Source: Dendrobium chrysotoxum (lineage: Eukaryota; Streptophyta; Magnoliopsida; Asparagales; Orchidaceae). Taken from it: a stretch of DNA of 64,000 nt. Below the pieces are notes generated by a model. The model was not told the DNA's origin. It did no database searches and saw only the letters and a program-made list of their open reading frames with translations. Shown piece by piece: positions 57,673 through 64,000 of this stretch. Location of the stretch: the NCBI GenBank assembly GCA_019925795.1, contig CM034310.1, forward strand, positions 8,842,869 to 8,906,868, read 5' to 3'. The position numbers were made by a program, and so were the translations under genes. Each line of letters starts with the position of its first letter. Position 1 is the stretch's first letter.

Positions 57673-59416
57673 TATTGAAATTGTTACATATTAGGTTACC
57701 TTTATAATCATGTGAGTTTTTTTTTATGACAACAAAATCTTATTATTTGTTTATTGGTTCTCCTAACATATGTTGGAAAGTTTATTATTGTGTGTACTAA
57801 CATATTTTTTAGAAAAATTATACTCCAGACTGCTAAAGAATTCAAGACATATTAGATTAAGGGTTATTGTAAGTGAAGTCTATAAATTTTAATTTTCTTG
57901 AGTCTAAGAGAGTGTAATTACAAATTGGATAACCGTGCAAACACACACTAGGGGAGTGAGACAAAACTTAATCTTTTAAAACTAAATGTACTGTACTATG
58001 TAGAATCGTACGGGACGATTTGTGCTATTTCTCCTCTTATACGAACCTGTCTGGTTTAAAATTTTTCTAAGTATAATTCGTACAGTACGAAATATTTTCA
58101 TATATCATTTTTTAGAGTACGAAATAGGATCTTATATGTTTCGTACTAGATCGTACGGGATGAACTATTCAATTTTTTGAACTGTTCATACAGTACGAAT
58201 GTGTTTCGTATATCATTTTCTAGGGTATGAAATGGAAGCTTACATGTTTTGTACTGGATCGTACGGGATGAGCTGTTCAATTTTTTAAACTGTTCGTACA
58301 GTACGAATAAGTTTCATATATCATTTTCTAGAGTACGAAATGGGAGCTTACATGGTTTGTATTGGATCGTACAGGACGAACTGTTCAATTTTTTGAACTA
58401 TTCATATGGTACGAATGAGTTTCGTATATTATTTTCCAGAGTACGAATCCAGATGTTTATTGGTTCGTACTGGATCGTACGGGATGAACTGTTTAATAAT
58501 TTAAATTATTCGTACGTACAAACATCGTTCGTACAGTACAATCGGAATGCGTCAAACTTGAAATTTTTAGTTTTTGGATAATTTTTCTTCTCCTTTGTAT
58601 ATAAGGGTTCTAAAAAATTGACTGTCAACAGTCCTTGCACGAATTTCTCTTGAGTGCTCTTGAGGAGTGTGTTTGGGAGAGTGTTGGTGAGATTTTTCAA
58701 TAGGAAATTATGAGGGATTCACAAGGTTGTCCAAAGGTGAGGATCTCATTGTTTCTCTTCTCTCTCTTTGAATTTATTGTGGGAGAAGTTTTTGAAGAAA
58801 GGACCGGTTCTCTACCGTCACCGGGGAAGGTGAAGAAGGATGAGCGGTTCTCTGCCAACACCAGGAGGGTGTGAAAGGATGAGCGGTTCTCTGCTGACAG
58901 CAAGAGGGTGTGAAAAGACAAGCGGTTCTCTACAGACACGAGGAGGGTGTGAAAGGACAAGTGGTTCTCTGCCATCACCAGGGAGGGTGAGAAAGGATGG
59001 TGATTCTCTACCGCATCAGGGTTTAGTGGAAGAGAGTTTGTAAGGGCTTCTCCGCCTTGCTGTGGGGGCTAATGGAGAGACACTATTGGTTAGTGCAATA
59101 CTTGAAGAAGGAGTCTTCAGGGAGTGGACATATGTCTTGTTGGACCTAACCACTATAAAATATGGTGTTATCTGTTCTTGTGTTTATTTTCCGCATTTTA
59201 ATTTCCGCATTACACTTTATTTTTCTATGGTTGGAAAATAGAATTTTATAATTGATCGTATGGTACGAACTAAATCGTACTGTATGATATAATATAATTT
59301 TTATTTAAAAGGGTTTTCGAAACAATCAAGAGATTTTTAAGATAACCAATTCACCCCCCCCTCTTGGTTAGCTTTGGTACATAAGTAATAGTTCTAACAG
59401 CCTATTCGTACTTTCA
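57673..59416 (+). repeat. 3' LTR of copia-3
   Basis: Starts TATTGAAATTG (TG changed to TA), ends TTTCA. It has four 108-bp U3 units (58115, 58223, 58331, 58439) versus five in the other LTR. TATA TATATAAG lies near 58598-58606, and the 39-bp array at 58806-59030. Chance ORFs 58249-59043 ignored. Confidence 0.9.
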
Positions 59417-59421
59417 AAAAG

Positions 59422-59484
59422 TTTTCTTTCTTTATTTATTATAAGCAAGCGTCGCCTATACCTCTCCCCTCTCTTTTTCGATAA
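59422..59484. other. flank right of copia-3
   Basis: Pyrimidine-rich short stretch; nothing recognised. Confidence 0.4.
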
Positions 59485-59665
59485 ATTATTACGTGTGGAG
59501 TTTAGATGACATCCTAACTCCAATCAAAATAGGTCATGTCGTTTGTAAACTGTACAAATTGTACACAATATGTGCACAAATTATATGCGGGTTGTGTACA
59601 TACGACGCAACTTATTTTGATTGGAGTTTGGACGTGAGTTGCATCCCAATTCCGCACGTAATAAT
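59485..59665. mobile_element. small inverted-repeat element (MITE-like)
   Basis: 181 bp whose ends (ATTATTACGTG and its complement) and inner arms (about 60 bp, including AACTCCAATCAAAATA on both arms in opposite orientation) form a long imperfect hairpin. The target duplication is ambiguous because the outer bases are themselves TTA/TAA. The overlapping ORF 59493-59714 is a shadow. Confidence 0.65.
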
Positions 59666-60351
59666 CTCTCCTCTTTTCCTGTACTTGTCCTTTTATTTTT
59701 TATTCTTATTGTAGGGTGCTTTAAGACAAGATAATTATCTCCCTATGAATTACATAGAGGTGATAATTAACAAGTCTGCATATATTAGATCGATATTGGT
59801 AAATATTATAATGTTGATGTTAAGTGGAGAATTACACGTAATAAATGTATACAAGTTAGATAGAGGGTGATAAGTTGAAGTTGGCTAAATTTTACAAAAG
59901 AGCAATAGTTGAAATCAAATAAATAAAAAAAATATAACTAATAATTATTTAGGAAGGAGCATAAAAGAAAAAATAATTTTACATGTTTTCAGAAAATGCA
60001 GAATGGCATTGCTTGTGTTTTTGAGAAAGGGCAAATTGATTTTGCGTTTTATTATGAAAATGTAAAATTTTTTTTGGCATTTTCTGCAGTGCAGCTCATG
60101 GGTGCCTTTTAGCAGATGAAACAAAGCCTAATGGGCCTCTTTTTTTGTCAGATAACTGAGAACTTCTCTGCATTCATGGGCCATAATTGTCATGTTAAAA
60201 ATACCACCAAGCTATTTTTTCATATTAGCGGAGACTTTCGGTTTGTAATAGAGGAAATATTTAATTACTTTTTAAATTATTTTCAATTTAGCTTTGTTCC
60301 TGCAGGATGCAGCTCATAATTTTCATTTATTTTTTCTTATCCCTGTGTTAG
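59666..60351. other. AT-rich DNA without recognised gene
   Basis: An imperfect inverted pair around 'cagaaaatgc' (59990) and 'gcattttctgcag' (60079) may be another small hairpin element. ORF 60116-60319 has no recognisable domain. Confidence 0.4.
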
Positions 60352-60978
60352 TAGGGGTGTTAAAATCGGGTCATGGGTCGGATTCGGGTCGAATCCAATT
60401 TTGACCCGCTACTTTTTGACACGACCCGAATCTGACTCATTTTTTGCAAACGGGTCAGTAAATACAACCCGGACCCGACCCACGAGTTGACCCGACCTGA
60501 CATGAAATCGCTTGCGAGATTTGGCCGAAGAAGCGCATAAATGGGAGAACGGCGAGCTCCTCTTGTTGTCGTCGTTACTTCTGATCCAACAAAAGGACGT
60601 TGCCGAAGACTCGAAGGAGAAGTTCTGTTGCCGAAGCGGAAAAGCCAAAGGAACGTTGTCGACGGCGCAGTGTAGGCAGAAGAAGAGGAAAAACAAACCG
60701 GCACAGGGATGGCGGCAGCTGCAGCTTGGGCGGGACGGTAGCAGCCGCAACAGCACGGCTCTCACACGACGAACAAATGACGGCCTGACGGGATAGCTCT
60801 CGCACGACGAGACGTCAGACGGATGGAATGACTGATAACAAGACGTCAGAAGATTCCCAGGTCAACTCGGATTGTTTCCGGGTTTCCGAGTCAACCCGAC
60901 CTTGACCGGGTTTTACAAACATATTCCGATTCAGGTTCGGGTTGGATTTTTGGGTCGTGTCAAATATTGACATCCCTA
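60352..60978. mobile_element. non-autonomous hAT-type element with GC-rich core
   Basis: 627 bp; ends TAGGGGTGTTAAAATC and, reverse-complemented, TAGGGATGTCAATATTTG; exact 8-bp duplication TGTGTTAG (60344-60351, 60979-60986). A YAGGG-type terminal repeat with 8-bp duplication is the hAT signature. Subterminal DNA repeats GGGTC/GACCC words. The core (60510-60840) is GC-rich and unlike its surroundings. ORFs 60360-60805 on both strands show no transposase motif and are treated as chance frames or a captured host fragment. Confidence 0.85.
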
Positions 60979-60986
60979 TGTGTTAG

Positions 60987-63374
60987 TATTAGCATTTAAT
61001 TTTCTTACATGTAATTATTATGAAAATTTTAATTAGTTTATTTTATTTGTATTAGTATGAAATTTTATTTATTTATTTTTTTCTTATATATGATTTGGGC
61101 GACCTGTCAATCTTAATTTCATTTGATTCAAATTAGCTCAATAAGAAATTATATTTACCTGAAATTATTAATAAATCTAATATTATAATTATTTTAAAAT
61201 TTGTTTAAATCAAGTAATGATAGTTACTCAAATTTCTCTCCCCAAAAGAAACAGAAAAGCATAATTTATCATAAACTGAAGTTTTTTTCTTTTTTAGTAA
61301 GAAATTAAAGGAAGAAAGTTAATTAAAATAAACAAATAAGACTGATTAAAATTTTAATTTTAATTTAATAGATTGAAATTATAGTTTTATTTTTTATTTG
61401 GTTAATGAGAAATTAAATGCTTGTTTCTTAATTTTTTTATTTTTTATTTAGTTTACTTCTATTCTTGCTTATACTAAAAATTGAAAAGTAAATTTTGAAT
61501 TAAAAATAAATATTTCATAATTCCAAGCTAAATTTATTTACCTATTATTACATTGAAACAAACATAAAAAATAAAATTATGAATAAATATATTTATATTC
61601 TCTTCAAATTCTTTAAACCAAATAAATCTTGTGGCTTTGCTTGGCTTGAAGGAACTTAAAGCTTCAAATAGAAGTCAAATAGAAAACAAAATATCAAAAA
61701 AAATTAAAGTCTTATTTGAGACAATTACAGTATTTTATAAAGTTAATTGTGAAGTTATTGTGGGAAAAAAATTTAACAATTATGATTGTAAAGAGCAACT
61801 TTTGATTATAGAAATTTTAAGGAAATAGTGAGAAAACAGTAATAAAATGAAATTGTGATTATTGTCTGAAAAGTAAAATAATTAGAAAGCTCCTCCAAAC
61901 AGATTCTAAATTTCACTAACTTATTAGATTATGGGGAAATTGAATGTCTACCTAGAAATTTAATAGAAATGTTCTGTTTTGTTTAAAAAATTAAAGAAGA
62001 AAATTTTAAAATATTTGTAATCCAATTTCATTCGATTTAATTTAATGATCTTAAGAGAGAGTAAATGATATTTGAAAATAATAAAGTGTAATAGAATTAA
62101 TTAAATTTTATTATAAACATATTAAAACATCATGTCATAAATTTTTTTTAATTTTAGAAAATGCAAAAACTGAAACAGAGAGGAGATATATAGCCACCAT
62201 TTTCATAAATTGATTTTTCAAATTAAGAGAAATCTTATATATTAGAAATTTCCAATATGATGGGACAATATTTTTTTATTTATAACAATCTAATTATTAG
62301 ATAAATTTTTTATCATATAAGTTAAGCCCAATATAAATTAGATAAATTGTTTATCATTTAGTTACTTTTTTTATTCGATTCTATTAAATGTGACAATTTA
62401 ACCACTTTTCATTAGAACTAAGATTTAGAAATTATAATTTGTTTGCATGCTTGTTGGGGTATGCATATTAGCTTACATTTTTAGGTAAAACCATGTGATT
62501 AATGATGTTAAACTATTTAAAAGGAATATAACATAGTCTTAGTAAATATTTCTGCCAAATATCATATTTGATCTAGTTTTCGATGGTGAGCTACAAATTA
62601 CAGACGAATTCACCCCCACATATGTTAGCGGATAGAATTGCTCTCTTGAAATCTCTGAAATATTAAACACTAGATCAACATCAAATCGTGATCATTCAAC
62701 TCGCATAGTTAATAATATAGTGTATCATCTTTGAAATAATGATCATTTTATTGTGACATATGTCATCGATGATAAAGTTTGCGAGGTCATGATAGTAAAG
62801 GCCGCAAGATGCTTGGATATTGTTTGTGCAACCATTCCTTTGTAAGACTTATGGCATTGTTTACACTGACAATAACTCATACAAGATGGAGAAAAAAATG
62901 TCAAGCAACTTTATAATACATTACAAGGAACAAAAAAACTCTTTTAGATGTTTAGAAGTATGTTAATCTTTCAACCGCTTTGTCTTTTGATAGAAAGCTC
63001 TCAATCTTTATGAGTGCCTAGCAAAAACAATTACGTTCGCACGTAAGAAAGTTAACAATACACTGAGGAGAATTGAAGCAAAGGAAATCAATACCTCAAT
63101 GGCGATGGCTGTTGGCGTTAGAGCTGAGACATCACCATGGCCCTGTTTGGAAGCAATATCTGGCGATAGAAACCACAGTTGATAGTCATAAAGAATAATT
63201 GGGAAAATATTATATCATGATATTCAGTTGCAATTTTTATTAGGATGATAAGACAAAATGTTTAGAATTATAAGATAAATACTCAAAATAAGATTTTTAA
63301 ACAAAAAGAAAAAAAATAACATCATAAATTAATTTTATCTTGATAAATTATTTAAAGAGAATTTACATATATAT
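60987..63374. other. AT-rich intergenic DNA without recognised gene
   Basis: Very AT-rich to about 62400. A 65-codon frame at 61631-61828 has no known motif. 62560-62900 has a less AT-rich stretch with short coding-looking pieces on the plus strand (a VIDDKVCEVMIVKAARCLD-like reading) that I cannot assign. A 'ccctgtttggaagc' word near 63140 is typical of transposon ends but I found no partner. Confidence 0.4.
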
Positions 63375-64000
63375 CAACAACAACAACAACAACATCAAGC
63401 CTTTATTCCACTACGTGGGGTCGGCTACATGAATCCTTTTTCTCCATTGTGTCATGTTAAAAGTCAAATTCTTGTTTAAATCTAATAAAGAAATATTATT
63501 TCTAATATTTTCTAACCAAGTCTTTTTAGGTCTACCTATACCTTTCTTAACATAAGTCAAATCTAAGACCTCTCCTTTCCTAAACGGGTCATCGGGAGGC
63601 CGTCGTTTTATATGACCAAACAATCTAAGGCGACTCTCTCTAATCTTATCTTCCACTGGAGCTACTCCAACCTTTTCACGAATATGCTCATTTCGTATCC
63701 TATCTCTAAGGGTAAAGCCACTCATCCACCTGAGCATCCTCATCTCTGCAACACTTAACTTAGAATTATGCTTCTCTTTTAATGGCCAACATTCGGCACC
63801 ATAAAGCATTGCAGGTCTCACCACCATCTTATAGAATTTTCCCTTAAATTTGAGGGGTACTTTTCTATTACACAATAAGCCTGATGCATTCCTCCACTTC
63901 AACCATCCAACTTGGATTCTGCTGATAATACCCCCATCTATTTCACCATCACTCTGAACAATAGATCTAAGATATCTAAAACGTGTACTCTTATTAATGA
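63375..64000 (-). mobile_element. RTE-like LINE, 3' part, running off the window
   Basis: 3' end marked by (CAA)n on the plus strand (TTG repeat tail on the minus strand). Contains the ORF below. Same family as the truncated copy at 56010-56182. Confidence 0.85.
63411..64000 (-). CDS. C-terminal part of an RTE-like LINE reverse transcriptase ORF (partial)
   Basis: The frame is open from the window edge to the stop at 63411. It shows KGKFYKMVVRPAMLYGAECW, then VAEMRMLRWMSG and IRNEHIREKVGVAP, followed by RLRLFGHIKRRPP, GRPKKTW and the end RRIHVADPT. These are the standard C-terminal motifs of plant non-LTR reverse transcriptase proteins of the RTE type; the catalytic palm would lie beyond the window. 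The enzyme nicks target DNA and copies LINE RNA in place. Lack of stops over about 195 codons suggests a fairly recent copy. The true start is outside the window. Confidence 0.85.
   Translation of the reverse strand, partial: INKSTRFRYLRSIVQSDGEIDGGIISRIQVGWLKWRNASGLLCNRKVPLKFKGKFYKMVVRPAMLYGAECWPLKEKHNSKLSVAEMRMLRWMSGFTLRDRIRNEHIREKVGVAPVEDKIRESRLRLFGHIKRRPPDDPFRKGEVLDLTYVKKGIGRPKKTWLENIRNNISLLDLNKNLTFNMTQWRKRIHVADPT

Larger units (their letters stand above)
51148..59416 (+). mobile_element. copia-3: Sirevirus-like element with pol deletion and LINE insertion
   Basis: LTRs 51148-53037 (starts TGTTGAAATTG, ends TTTCA) and 57673-59416, exact 5-bp duplication AAAAG (51143-51147, 59417-59421). 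Order: PBS, gag, protease, integrase with a 173-bp LINE, N-terminal half of RT, then a jump to the 3' spacer. RT palm end, RNaseH and ORF3 are gone. Related to copia-1/2 but a different subfamily with its own U3 repeats. Confidence 0.95.

Noticed and set aside
60360..60805. ORFs on both strands in the GC-rich block as host genes
   Set aside because: They lie wholly inside a defined hAT-type element, overlap each other on both strands and show no known domain.

Overview
The window is repeat-dense, AT-rich plant nuclear DNA, most likely intergenic heterochromatin of a flowering plant. I find no host protein gene, rRNA or tRNA gene that I can support. Almost everything is a transposable element, many of them nested: Ty1/copia elements of Sirevirus type, Athila-like Ty3/gypsy pieces, a CACTA-type element, a hAT-type element, a small inverted-repeat element, an RTE-like LINE and large non-coding elements.

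Layout. 1-4.7 kb: an old non-coding repeat. 4.8-11.5 kb: an Athila-like element on the + strand with a deleted gag and broken pol. 11.5-14.0 kb: an older Athila piece on the - strand. 14.1-48.0 kb: a degraded Sirevirus-like copia element on the - strand ('copia-2'), split by three later insertions. These are a much younger relative inside its LTR ('copia-1', 15350-26171, exact TSD TAAAT), a 5.5-kb non-coding element in RNaseH (28687-34150), and a 7.5-kb non-coding element in gag (38551-46067). The last itself carries a CACTA-type element (40132-41057, TSD CCA). 48.0-51.1 kb: - strand Athila LTRs in tandem. 51.1-59.4 kb: a third copia element on the + strand ('copia-3', TSD AAAAG), missing half of RT and all of RNaseH and holding a 173-bp LINE insertion. 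59.4-63.4 kb: AT-rich DNA with a small inverted-repeat element and a 627-bp hAT-type element (8-bp TSD). 63.4-64 kb: the 3' part of an RTE-like LINE, still open, running off the edge.

The most interesting signal is regulatory. The copia LTRs carry arrays of a 13-15 bp palindrome (TCGTACAGTACGA and variants) in U3 upstream of a TATA box, often in pairs about 20 bp apart. The same palindromes recur inside copia-1 and copia-2, between pol and an extra ORF (ORF3). There they sit just upstream of a TATA-like box lying 77 bp from the ORF3 start in both elements, which looks like a second, internal promoter. The GTAC core is the core bound by plant SBP-box (SPL) factors, so these elements may have recruited such a factor; that link is inference. 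Other shared features are a conserved UGA between gag and protease in all three copia elements, a 39-40 bp repeat of small stem-loops downstream of the LTR TATA box, and several polypurine-tract copies before the 3' LTR.

No element looks able to move by itself: gag-pol of copia-1 has several nonsense codons and one frameshift, and the others are worse. Many changes are C-to-T or G-to-A, as expected of methylated, silenced DNA.
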